Shown here: one piece after another, positions 36,851 through 47,700 of the stretch
Position numbering within the stretch: position 1 is the first letter of the stretch
Layout of the letters: each line of letters opens with the position of its first letter
NCBI GenBank assembly: GCA_036924285.1
Contig: JAYKYS010000008.1
Location: 17,221,001 to 17,285,000 of the forward strand
DNA length: 64,000 nt
From: Asterella californica
Lineage: Eukaryota > Streptophyta > Marchantiopsida > Marchantiales > Aytoniaceae
Direction: 5' to 3'
Notes under the pieces: generated by a model
Database searches by the model: none
What the model was told of the DNA's origin: nothing
The model's input: only the letters and a program-made list of their open reading frames with translations
Translations under genes and position numbers: made by a program

Positions 36851-39360
36851 AGAACTCTTTATTGTTTATAACAGAAGCACCAAGATGTGATCCCAAACCC
36901 TCTTTGTTTTGTGGAGATATCGATAAGTTATGAAGATATTTGAACCATATCTTGTTTTTCATCTTCTTTACTAATCATACTGTTAGACGAAGTCGTCCTT
37001 GCTTTTACAGATGACCAAAGATAATTAAGAGAGTATATTTTCATATGATGTTGTTGCAGATCAAGCACATTCTCTATTTCATCAACATCTGGAGAAAAAA
37101 GTAAATAACGAGAAAAATATGTGTGATTGTAATCTTTGATTGCATTTTGGAAGTCAAAACAAATTTTTATCCTCAAATTTGAGGATTTTTATCTATTAGG
37201 ACCCTCTTCAGTATTCGACACAAAGAGGCATTAATGGAGCATGTCCAACTCTAACATGACTGTGCACTATTGCTGCTTGCGTTTCTAACTCCAACATCTA
37301 AACGGAGAAGGGAAGAGATTTTCTAGAGACCAAGGACTCTAATGAATAGACTCAACGAACACCGTAAGCAAACGACATGCAGCCACACAAGAGAAATAAA
37401 AAATTGAACTCGAGACTTCTCGGTTCTAAACTGTGATGTTACACGGCACGTTACATCACACCAATGTCAATGCTGCTGCAAAATGTTACTATGAACCTAA
37501 TCTGACATAAATATCTGTCCGGCATGTCTGCTCAACTTCGAACACGGACGTCTTAAGTGTAGGTTATTGGCTGATTAACTTCTAAGATTAGAACATAGTT
37601 TGCTTATTTATTCACCTCTTCCAATTGAAGAATGCAGTATCTTCATTAATTTATTATTAATATTTCTATAAGAGAGGTTAGTTAATAAATTAACCGTCAA
37701 AATTAATGATCACAAAGTTCTCTCATTTGTAATTTCAGAAACTAATTCAAAAGCTATGGGCTAATTTCGGATCTGGTTGTAAATCTCTGTTCAGTCTATC
37801 CTGTAACATTTATTAAATCTTTATATTGGTTTAGTGTAGAACTTTTACATAACGTATACGTTTTTCTTGATAACAAAGAACGACCAAATGTTTCCATGGC
37901 ATACATGTCGTCTCTCCAAATAGACACAAACACATGACATACGAAGACAAAATATGCAAATGACAACTCTCAAGAATTTTCACCTTATTCCGATGCATGT
38001 ACTCTTCTACACTTTCTTCCCAAAATGCTTCTACATGTAGAATTATTCAGCTGTTTCATTTGAGAATGAATAAAAACTATTTTTTATTATTTTATTATCT
38101 TATATAATAAATAGAAAATTGATTAATGTGTTCTCGTTAACAATTTCGAGAGCACAAATCCACGCAGTTATGTCGAAACATATATGCTTGCAACACCAGA
38201 TTATCATTTACCCGTTATAGATAAATCTATAAATTAACTTTTTCATAATAGTTTTTTATAAAAAATTTAAGAATATTTTCATCTTTTCTTATAGCAAAAA
38301 ACGATCAAAAGTTCCCCAAAGACTATTGAGAAGTTCTTTTTGCCAGAATTAAATATTCCAGAAACTACAAATTTGCATGTAACCTTTTAAACCCCCGGTA
38401 TGAATACAAGTGCTCCTGGTAACGCAATAAATCGCATTTTGCAAGTTTACTTTCAAAACCTGAAAACTTTAATCGTTATGTAGAAAACGATTATTGTGAT
38501 ATTATTTTATCATCCTAATATAGAATCAAAAAAAAATTTAAAGTTATTTCTTAACCTTACAAGACTTAAAACAAACAATGTAGTACTGACTGAGAAAAGT
38601 TATTATGAGAATTTCAGAGTCTCTTGGAGCTGAAACGAATCTTTTCTCCAGACACAAAGTATGAAGGGGAATATTCTTTTTCATGCTTTTATACCGGGAG
38701 GTTTAACATCTTTATACAGGTATACAATCTACCTCCGACCGAAACAACTGGTCAACTTAGGCAATTGACAAATCGGTAATAACTCTGTGGGGGCGCATAG
38801 AAGCTGAATCCTCCATCTTTCGGGAACCCTTCTGATGGTTGTCAAGGATTTGGGGAGTTGCTCCCACACACATGACAGATGACCCCACATGTACAAACAC
38901 AAAAGTGAAGTTCTGAGTATCACTGAAATTCTTGTAACTTGCTGATTCAGAAGATTGTTCAAGGAGAGGAACAACAGACTGAGTGGATCTTAAAAACAAA
39001 CCGCTTGCTAATGCGAGTTAGTGCTATCGGCAGCATCATGACATGTAAGCGCTACGGCCTCGACTAGTTCACTGACGTTGCAGGATAAGCCGATTCGCTT
39101 GGTGAAGGCAACGTGTGACACTGTCAGAACCTGGTAGAGAATTTAACCCAGACATGCTGTCCTCGATCGAAGAAGGCTTACGGTTGTTCGATCACGAGGA
39201 GACTAGTTCGGAGCTATATGAGCTATATATATCCGACTGTGATAATTTTCTTCATTCCTCAGACATCTGTCACACAGCTCGCCTTGCCCACTGCTATACT
39301 AGTACTACTAAGATGGATATAACGTAAAAAGTAATATGTATTCAGCAGTGAACTGTGCAG
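36851..39360. other. AT-rich intergenic region
   Basis: No gene seen. It is strongly AT-rich from 37560 to 38700 and includes a degenerate two-stem-loop repeat (37609-37694). The motif AAAACGATCAAAAGTTCCCC at about 38298 is related to the end motif of that repeat family. 38700-39360 may include the 3' UTR of the PR-10-like gene that ends at 39361. Confidence 0.4.
37609..37694 (-). repeat. Two-stem-loop dispersed repeat, copy 3 (degenerate)
   Basis: The TTATTTATTCACCTCTTCCAA start is shared with the copy at 20380. Stem-loop B is reduced to CTTCCAATTGAAG. It is followed by stem-loop A with arms TTAATTTATTATTAA (from 37646) and GGTTAGTTAATAAATTAA (37677-37694). Confidence 0.45.
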
Positions 39361-40013
39361 TCAAGCGTATAATCCAGACTCGACCACATAGGCAGCAAGT
39401 CCCTGGAATGCGGGCTCTGTTCCCTGCGTCGCTAGCTTCACCGATGCTTCGACCAAAGGACCTGCGCCTTCAACGTCGAAGGTGACCGACATCTTGGTTC
39501 TGTCTCCTACGGGAGTGAGCTTAAATTTGCTGCTCCACTTGGTGAATCCTATTCCAAGATGGCCTCCTTCGATCTCCTCAGAAACCACAGCCTTCGCGTC
39601 GTGATCTATGGACACCAGCTTCTCCTTCACGGATGCTCCACCAGGAACAGCTGTAGATATAAGCCACATCCACTTATAATCAGAACACAGCCATCAGTGC
39701 AATGTCAACTGTATTGTATGAAGCGGGAGATTTAGAAGATATCTTATCTTAGAAGCGACGACAGAGATTTTTGCAGTAGAGGACTTGAAAACCTCATAGA
39801 TGGAATTTCTCATCCGGAGTTCCTACTAACATTACCTGGTCCGAACTTGATGAGGCGAACTGCACCTGGCTCTCCATCAACACCGTCGATATGCTCGATG
39901 CTACCGAACATCTCCGGTTGAATCTTGGGGAGAATCTTGCTTGAGTCTTTCAAAGCTGCCCATAAGCGTTCTGCAGGCAGATCAAGTACGAATTCAACAT
40001 CGAAGGAAGGCAT
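39361..40013 (-). CDS. PR-10/Bet v 1-like protein (SRPBCC fold)
   Basis: Two exons on the minus strand, 40013-39836 and 39650-39361, separated by a GT-AG intron in phase 1; 155 residues, the normal size for Bet v 1-type proteins. These cytosolic proteins fold around a large hydrophobic cavity that binds small ligands and are often pathogen- or stress-induced; some relatives are enzymes. Visible family marks: a PSFDVEFVLDLPAERLWAAL start, ILPKIQPEMFGSIEHIDG, the glycine-rich loop GVDGEPGAVRLIKF, then EEIEGGHLG and a C-terminal helix ending AAYVVESGLYA. The intron sits just after the glycine-rich loop, the place and phase where plant PR-10 genes usually have their single intron. The start is the ATG at 40013. 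Ligand and expression cannot be read from the sequence. A paralogue lies at 46272. Confidence 0.9.
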
Positions 40014-41331
40014 TGTCACTAATTTTGAACCTTGATAGGAGGAGGATCGATCAACCGCTCAGCTAGAAGGTTGTGAACCGATTTCTCTCTAACGCGAGAT
40101 GATGTGATGAGTGTATCCCAGACGTTTCCTCGTTTTAAAGATCAATGGAGTCGGGCTCACTGAGCTCTTCGGGTCACGAGAGTAGGTTCAGTCCTGTCAA
40201 ACAGTGATCGAACCCGGTCCTGTTTGTCGTTAGTTTGACATGATGCTACATGCATATGCACAGTTTGGGTAGCTTTACCTTTAGCCCCCTCCCGCTCCTC
40301 ATTTGACCATTAGGGTTTAAAGAATCATATGTACTGTAGTTACTACAGTACTTACGATTCTGAGTCTGTGCTCGGGGCTAACCGGAGTTACTTGGAAGAT
40401 CAAACCGGAGGTTTTCTGGAGAAAACGGGTTGAAATTGTGCTCAGCCGGAGTTTTACCGGCAAAAACTAACAAATACGGACAAATTACTTTAGCTTTGAG
40501 ACCAAAATCCGTATGCCGATCGACACAACCGGTTATTACTTTTTCCTGTGGAAAGTTTTCCGGTAACCCAAGAAATTCTTCCCCTAGCACTGCAGTGTAG
40601 AGGGTTTACAGGAGGACAAGACAAGACCAGAGACTTTATAGGTAGAGTTTAGAGCAGAAGAAAGATAAGGTGTTTTAGAATTTAGAGTGAAATTATTAGG
40701 GTTAAAATGCGAGTAAATTTGTGTATTTTCTGGCACTGACGATCAGTCGGAAGCAACAACCAAGCATACATAGATAATAATGTCTCAACAAAAAGAATAA
40801 AAAAAGAATATTACCAGTTTCCTTCCACCTTAAACAATTAAATATACTTTAAAACGAATAGTCTAGTCTCGTTCGTCCGACTTGAGCTGCACTCACATAG
40901 ACTAATTCTAAACTCTGCGGAATCAGGAGGATTGCGGAGTAATTTCTCATTTTTTATTTTCTAGTAGATTTGCAATGTCTGTGGGTTTTTCTTGCAGATT
41001 ATTTAGTTTCCCTCCTGGAATAACCGGAACAGTCACAGCCTAAGTCCACACTAACAAACAGAAGGCGTCAATATACTCCGGTCTCCCTGGACAAGCTTTT
41101 TTAGTACAAAGGTTTTCATTAAAAAACGAAATTACATTTTAGATCATTCATTGACACTGTCCGCGTCCTGCCTTCACGGCAAACGCTAGACCTAACCCAC
41201 AAGTTTAACCCGTGAGCTTGGTCCGACGTGATCTGCAAGTATCAACCGTGATGAAAGAAGGTACGCTTGAATTGCCTCTAGCGAAGAAATGACACCTCTA
41301 GAGACCTTCTTCTTGTTCATCCTCTAATATC

Positions 41332-41596
41332 GAGCTACCTATATTATATAACTGTTGGATCTAGAGGTACGCTATCGTAGGGCAAGGGAGAGGAGGGCCA
41401 GACTCTGAGCAGATTAGGATATTAATCTTTGTCACAAAGAATTTTCACGTTGCATCTCTAATATCGAGCTACCTGTATTATACAACCGTTGGATATAGAG
41501 GTACGCTATCAGCGTAGGGTAAGGGAGAGTCCGGCAGAGGGGAGAGCCAGACTCAGATTAGGATATTAGGATATTAATGTTTGTCACAGAGAATAT
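41332..41596. repeat. Two-copy tandem repeat, ~124-bp period
   Basis: CTCTAATATCGAGCTACC begins each unit (41332 and 41456). Both continue through TGTATTATA- or CTATATTATA-like sequence, TAGAGGTACGCTATC, GCCAGACTC and GATTAGGATATTAAT to TTTGTCACA. The second unit has several short insertions, including a doubled TTAGGATA. Confidence 0.8.
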
Positions 41597-41604
41597 GCAT
41601 CCCC

Positions 41605-41949
41605 GATGAACTCCGGGAACTTTTGCTCGTTTAATGATATCTGGAATATATATAGATGTTAAGTAAAAAAATATATACTAATTAGATATAAAAAGTTAAA
41701 ATATTTTATAAATATTATCTGTTACCCATGCCTGGAAACACGAGAAGAGTAGAGGATAACCCATAAGTATAGTCCTCAGTGCCGCGCTTCAGAAGATACA
41801 TGTCCGGGAGTCCACAATCATTAATACGTTAATATACTATGATGTTAATTTAATATCTAACCCTTCCTGCCGGAGGGGTTAGGTATTAAATTAACCACCT
41901 GTATATTTGTCTCCTCCATCGGAAGATGGAGGAGGTGAATATGCAGGTG
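41605..41949 (+). repeat. Two-stem-loop dispersed repeat, copy 4 (best preserved)
   Basis: Starts GATGAACTCCGGGAACTTTTG, runs through AT-rich sequence, TATAAATATTAT (41707) and AACCCATAAGT (41758), to stem-loop A (arms about 41845-41863 and 41875-41894, core CTAACCC/GGGGTTAG). It ends with stem-loop B, two 25-nt arms (41896-41920 and 41925-41949) around a GGAA loop with few mismatches. Internal markers are collinear with the copy at 3590. Confidence 0.65.
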
Positions 41950-42199
41950 CTCAATACAGAATATTCAAGACAACGTGTGAATATTCAAGACAACGCTTAA
42001 CGATTAGGTTCCAGATTGGGAAGAAGAGGTATCGGGTTCATTTTTCTAGAAGTAAAACTTTTACCTCTTTGCGGCTCCAGGCCGCTTGCTTAGGACGCTT
42101 GGCACCTCTACGGAACAACCTGCGGCCACCGACTTAGGGTGCTTGGAAAGTTCCAGATTCATTAAATTAATCTGGATTAGGAAATAGCGGGCAACAGTC

Positions 42200-42246
42200 G
42201 CAGGCAGGAGAATCACACGAATTGTTTGTATGATTCTCCTGTCTGC
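42200..42246. repeat. 16-bp inverted repeat
   Basis: Arms 42200-42215 and 42231-42246 are complementary with one mismatch around a 15-nt loop. Related CACACGAATT words recur just beyond it (42216, 42251, 42292), suggesting local duplication. Confidence 0.65.
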
Positions 42247-42749
42247 TATACACACGAATTTTTGCTGCCCATGCACGAGGGTCACACGAATTTGATTATG
42301 AACTAAGTGTAGCTCGTCCTCCAAAACCAGTCCGTGGCTAAAACATTGTCCAGATTAATACTGTATTAGGAAGATAAATAGACATGAGAGTTCGAAGAAC
42401 TGTGTGCGGATTCCGAGAAACTTTCAGGAATGTGAATTTAGACAAAATATTAATACATCTTATCGAATCACTCTACGGTTAGTTTGATCAATTATATCAA
42501 GCCTCGATTAACACAAAAACGATATATCAATGGTTAGATCGGTATGATCCATGAGTTACGAGGTTCCAATAGATTTTTGTTTCACGTGTTTTAGAGTTAT
42601 GTATTTCTTAGTTACCTGTAGGTCTTTCCTGATTCCAGTTCAGTTTAGAAAGATAGTAAGATATATATATTAATGCATCATCACTAACCTAGTATTAAGA
42701 GTCATCGTAACTATTTTTACCTGAGTATAACAGTTCATTTTCTTTAAGG

Positions 42750-44200
42750 GTGTCTATAATGAATACCGTCAGACCTCTAGATCCTAGAGAGCTTTCACAT
42801 TGTTACATCTAGAGATAATCTATGTATTCTCTGCATGTCGATGGATCTAGAGAATTTCGTCTCTTAATTCTTAGATGTTGCACTGACAGAAGATGTTTTG
42901 CATATGGAGGACCTCTTTAGGTTAGAGGACCCAAAGATAACCTTGGGGTCCATAGCACGTCGTTTATTCTGTAAAGTACCTTCATATCTTATCTTCATCT
43001 TGCGTCTTAGAGAGTTTGATAAGAGGATCATAGAATCTTTGACGACATCTTATGACCAGGTATCTTTGAGTGTGTGACAGGACTTCTCACACATAGACAT
43101 ACATTATTGTCGCTATCATGTGGTGGGGTGGGCTTGCTATAGAAGAGATTGTTCTGATGACTTTTTTGAGTAGTTGGACCGTGTCACCACCTTGGCTCTG
43201 TTGTCATTTTCTTGTGTGAGATAAGACTTATTCTAGAGAGTTTTGTGACTAAGATGGAAGATGATTCTTTCCAATTACAGATGTGTCTCTCTGACACAAT
43301 AGACAGCTTGACTCATGAGATACGTGAGACACATTTTTGATTCGATACCTTAGCTTTCGATGGTTCTAGTGAACTGCAGTCTTCTCTGATGGAGGCAACA
43401 CTTCCAGCAGGCTCTTCATGCATGCTTAGTTGATCTGTCCATCTCACAAGATACTAGAACTCGACTTCGCTCTTGTTCGAACAAAGACGCATGCTCATAA
43501 CTCATAGCTCGATCTTACATTACAGCGTTTTGACTCGCATCGACTATTTTCTCTACAACGATGAGATTCCACCTAGGCTTGGTCCAACTTGTTGCTTTGA
43601 CATTGTCCACATGCGAGTGTGATGTCTCGCTCGATACCTCGAGTAGACACTTAGTCCGCTGTCCTCATGGTGGAGAACGGCTAGCCACTCATCATGTCAT
43701 AATGGACGTTGTGTTTGCTATAGCACGGAAAAATGATTACATGACGTGGAAAGAGTGATGATATCTCGGTCGGGGAGGATCAATGAGAACTGACCTGTAC
43801 ATGATGAAGGAGGATCAAATCTTTTGGTTTGTCACGGTCCGACACGAGATTCGGTGACGATACAAGTGATCATCCATCTTTGCGAATGGGCTGCGACAGC
43901 AAAGATGACCAAGTATGCAAGGGTATGCAAGAGAGACGTCGCTTCATCCCTTAGCTTTGGAAATATATGGAGTGTCAGTCTCGGAGTTCGATGTTCTTAT
44001 TTGAGATTGTGCTAGAGCCTACCATGATAAACGTGAGGGTACTATTTTCTATATTTTTTTTTGCACTACGTTCTTTGGATAGCGTATTTTCATTGCTCTA
44101 CAGAGAGCTTTAGCTGACGCGTTCCACAAGAGAGCAATTGCAGTAAATGATACTACTTCTTGTACACATGTTGTATGCAAGAATTTTTGATTTACCGGCA
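42750..44200 (+). pseudogene. Fossil retroelement fragment (RT C-terminal region)
   Basis: Frames broken by many stops spell a pattern common at the C-terminal end of certain plant retroelement proteins: LRSCSNKDACS, then FSTTMRFHLGLVQL, CECDVSLDTSSRHLVRCPHGGE (cysteine/histidine cluster, about 43612-43680), ATHHVIMDVVFAIARKND, HPLALEIYGV, FDVLI, DCARAYHDKREG, and RIFIALQRALADAFHKRAIA near 44086-44145. No catalytic RT motif remains in the window piece. I rely on remembered wording of the family, so the class of element is uncertain. Confidence 0.55.
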
Positions 44201-46271
44201 TGTGATATTATAAGAGAGATCTGAGACTTCGGTTTTAGAAATAGTTATTTTAAATTATTTCCAGATTCCGGAGAAACGAGTCCGAATTCCGGAGAAAGGA
44301 ATCCATGTCAATGCCGCTTCAGAGTCCAGACTACTCAGGATATGGTCAATTCCGCTGTATTGGAAACAATCTCACTCGTAGTCAAGTAACTGTGTCCGCT
44401 TCCCAACTTCTGCTGCATGTTAGTTTTGAAGTGAATATTCCAGTGTCCACATCCGGCAGAAGGCTGCAGTAGGGAGTGTTTGTTTGTCTTATGAGGTACT
44501 TCTTCCAAGATGAGTTCAAGATAAGACTCTAAATTCATGCTTTTGCCGCCCCAATCGAGAATGCTTGAGAAGCTTTCTTGTGTTTCATATAATTCATGAT
44601 CACGATCAAGGGAGGACAAGAAAGGAGAAGAATGAACAGATATCTAGCTAGAAATACAAGCGTGGGTCTAGATCCCCACAACGAACATGTTTCATGTGGA
44701 TTGAATTCCTGAAGCCTCATGAGGGAACAAAGAGGAAGAAAAGGAAATTGTAGCTAATATCTGAGAATTTAATTCATTGCTGGAGTTCGAAGAGTCATGT
44801 GCAACCCCCAGAAGCTACTCAACCCCGTAGGCTAGTCGACTGTTCCAGAGAGGGTCTTGCGGCATTATAATTAGAGTTTTGGTGGGCCACAGTTATATAT
44901 CCCGGCTATCGCAGGCCGCTTTCTATACTGAAGATGAAGATGAAGATCACCAATGAAAGTAAATACCGTAACTGATTTATTGGTGCGCAGCTGAATCCAC
45001 TTCACTTGGGCCTGCAACGGCGCTTCAGTACCTGTCACCGTTTCAGAAATTCTATCAGTGCATGGAGACCACCATATATAAGAAAAATTTAAGCGAGTAA
45101 GTTGGATGATGGTCTGGTTTTCATGTGACTTCCGGATCCCACCCCAAGCCTGCCAAGTCGCGAACACATCTGAAGCTGCTGCAGAATCATGAGTTGCCTG
45201 CCTCCCTGCTCGAGATCTTTAATTCGGACCTTCTGCTGCAGATCAGTCACTGCGCCGCAACGCACTCAACTGCACGTCGTAGCAGTTGAAGGCCAACGTA
45301 GAAAGTGCCATCAGTGTCTTGAACACCACCCAAGATAAAGGTTAATGACGCCTAAGCTGGCTTCAGTTCTAATAGTGTTACGGTCACTGTTGAAACTGTC
45401 TCAGGCAGGCAGGCTAGCAGATCAGCGAACCACAAGGTCAGGAAGTTACTGAAGTGTTCTTCTTTGTGGTGCGTCGATATGCATACAAGACTACATATGC
45501 ATATTATGCTTACAGATCGAATAAGTTCGAGTTCGAAGGAAGAAATAAGATTCCGTCGCAGGCAGTTCACTCAGTCAACGAACATGGCATAAGGCAAGCT
45601 CATGGTCACCTTTGAGATGCTACCATAGTCTTCTGAGCCCAAGCTCTCCGGCACATGGACCAGTAGCCAATTGTAATCGTAGCTACTGGCTAACATGCTT
45701 CCCTTTACTTTATTCGGAAAGTTTGGTCGGCCAAGCTGGTGAACAGACAAGAGGGAGGTGGCGATGAGTAAAGATCTGTGTGTAAATCCACTAGCATCGC
45801 CAATGATGGAGGAACAGTCGGGGATTGATCAAACAGTGATGTGACAGTGTTGGTTCTGAGATATCACCTGGGCAAAAATGGACCTCGAAAATGACCCGAG
45901 GTAAAAAGTGACCCGGGTGAATGCACATTCCTGTGAGCATATTCTGAGAAAAACCATGACCTATAGTTCTGGAGTTCTCGAAGTTCTGCAAAGATTGCCA
46001 CGAATATTTACCGTCTGGGTATAGATCTGGGTTTCTTGATCCATCTCGTACGACTGTCCTCCAGATCGCACTCCTTTAAGAAGGAGCCGGTGCTTTACTT
46101 GTGCAATCCCTTCGATTGAACTTTCAAACCAGTCCGCCGTTTTACGAGTCGCATTAGGTAAGTACATCTGCATCCGGATCGATAGCAGTATTCTCGAGCT
46201 GTTTCCATCTATCTACAACTTCTTCGAACCGCTTGGAATTTGCAAAGGAGATCCTCCTAGATCGAGTCAAG
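44201..46271. other. Intergenic region between retro-fossil and second PR-10-like gene
   Basis: No confident gene. Two TTCCGGAGAAA copies lie near 44266 and 44288. Minus-strand frames at 44871-45170 and 45190-45340 (for example GGVQDTDGTFYVGLQLL) look slightly protein-like but have no family match and I could not join them. The last ~150 bp are the likely 5' UTR/promoter of the gene at 46272. Confidence 0.35.
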
Positions 46272-47095
46272 ATGCCGTCCTTCGAGACAGATCTCGAGAT
46301 GGCTGTGCCAGCTGCTCGTCTCTGGAACACTCTGGTCAATGCCAACACCATGTTGCCGAAGATAGCTCCTCTGTTCATTGCTAGCATCGACGTCATTGCA
46401 GGCACAGCCGGTCAGGTCGGTGAAGTCACTCTCGTCAAGCTGGGACCAAGTAAGTTCGTCGGACACCCCTCTTCTTGGTCTTGTCTATGCGATCTCTTAC
46501 TAGTTAGAAAGAGCAGTAGAGGATCAGCAGCGGAGGATGAAGGTTTAGCCCCGGGCTGGAATAGGTTTCGAGGATCGATCTATAGCTTCTCGTCAGTATA
46601 AACGAGTAATTGGCACTGTGGAGTTGTAATGAACGTAGACCCGATATGAACCATCCTCAGTGAATGAGTAAACGAAGATAGGTTCATAGAAAAATTACCT
46701 GGTCCGACCATTCGATCGTTGGCGTCGGATGCGTCCAACGAGAATCTTGTGGTTTGGAGTTTTAGGTTCATGTATATGCGTGTGATGCTGGTGTGCGTGC
46801 AGTTGCCCCAGACGGAGCGTATGTGAAGGAGAAGAGGATAGACATCAACCACGAGACTCAGACCATTGCTTCAGAAGAGTTGGAGGGAGGACATCTTGCC
46901 GTGGGCTTCAGCAAGTGGATTGGCAGGATGACGCTGGTACCGATCGGCGAAGACAAGGTCAAGGTCATCTCCACGGTAGATTACGAAACCGAGGAGAATT
47001 CGGATGTGAGTCTTGCAATCACACAAGCCAAGGAAGGGCTGCCTATGCTCTTCTACTCCGTGGAGCAATACCTTGTCAGCACTCCGGACCCTTGA
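46272..47095 (+). CDS. PR-10/Bet v 1-like protein, paralogue of 39361-40013
   Basis: Two exons, 46272-46449 and 46803-47095, GT-AG intron in phase 1, 156 residues. Exon 1 is exactly as long as exon 1 of the paralogue (178 nt) and the intron is at the same place. The N-terminus PSFETDLEMAVPAARLWNTL, MLPKIAPLFIASIDVIAG and glycine loop GTAGQVGEVTLVKLGP match the other copy, followed by APDGAYVKEKRIDI, EELEGGHLAVGFSKWIG and the C-terminal helix FYSVEQYLVSTPDP. Like other Bet v 1-type proteins it should be a soluble ligand-binding protein. The ATG at 46272 is the only start giving the conserved MPSF beginning. The two copies point away from each other across about 6.3 kb. Confidence 0.9.
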
Positions 47096-47483
47096 AAAAA
47101 GAAGCTTGGCGTTCTGAATTCAGTCAGTATCAAGCATGTTTATCTCGCCTGCCTGTCTGCCTGCACTTGAGAATTCGAACGCACGACCGAATCGCCCGAG
47201 TTTACAAGAATGAAAAACAGTCAATCATGATCATGATTAGTCACTTCGTTCACGGCACGGCGTGCCAGATCCAGAGGATGCCTTGAGTGGGGCTTGATCG
47301 AGCTCAACAGTCGGAACCTTCTATGCAAGCCTTTTCTTTAAGTTCAATATAGCAAAGGGATATAGGCCTGGGCGTCTAAGCCTTTCGATCCAGTTCTGGA
47401 CCATAAGCTTTCAAATCTTTTGTACATAACCAATTTTTTACAGCAGTGCGTGTGAAAAGAAAATTCAGATTTCATGGACTTAC

Positions 47484-47700
47484 GATAGTTCCATGGCGAC
47501 AATAGTTCGAAATCGTCGACCAGTACCGAATCGATCGAAGGCCCGGTCTATTTTCAAACTCTTGTATTTGACTTCTCCAAGTTTGGAAAAGCCATCAGTC
47601 GCAGTTATACTTTCTTCTTCGGGTCCGTCCACTTGCTCTTCATGTAGATCCATATTCACTGTTAGCAATAAACCTTGCTCTTTCTTAGTAATGCTGTGAT
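47484..47700 (-). other. Unassigned exon-like stretch, minus strand
   Basis: Reading leftwards, an open stretch (CCRDHSITKKEQGLLLTVN, then MDLHEEQVDGPEEESITA, FSKLGEVKYKSLKIDRAFDR, FGTGRRFRTIVAMEL) runs straight into a perfect donor, C|GTAAGT, at 47484/47483. The residue mix is protein-like (acidic, few stops), but I do not recognise the family and cannot find the next exon. It would lie towards the PR-10-like gene on the other strand. It may be a gene fragment or chance. Confidence 0.25.

Larger units (their letters stand above)
40014..42700. other. Intergenic region with tandem and stem-loop repeats
   Basis: No coding sequence recognised. The first few hundred bases hold the promoter of the minus-strand PR-10-like gene. 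A two-copy tandem repeat lies at 41332-41596, a two-stem-loop repeat at 41605-41949 and an inverted repeat at 42200-42246. Confidence 0.4.

Noticed and set aside
45190..45340. Minus-strand piece GGVQDTDGTFYVGLQLL as part of a gene
   Set aside because: Short, no family match, and no consistent splice partners could be found.
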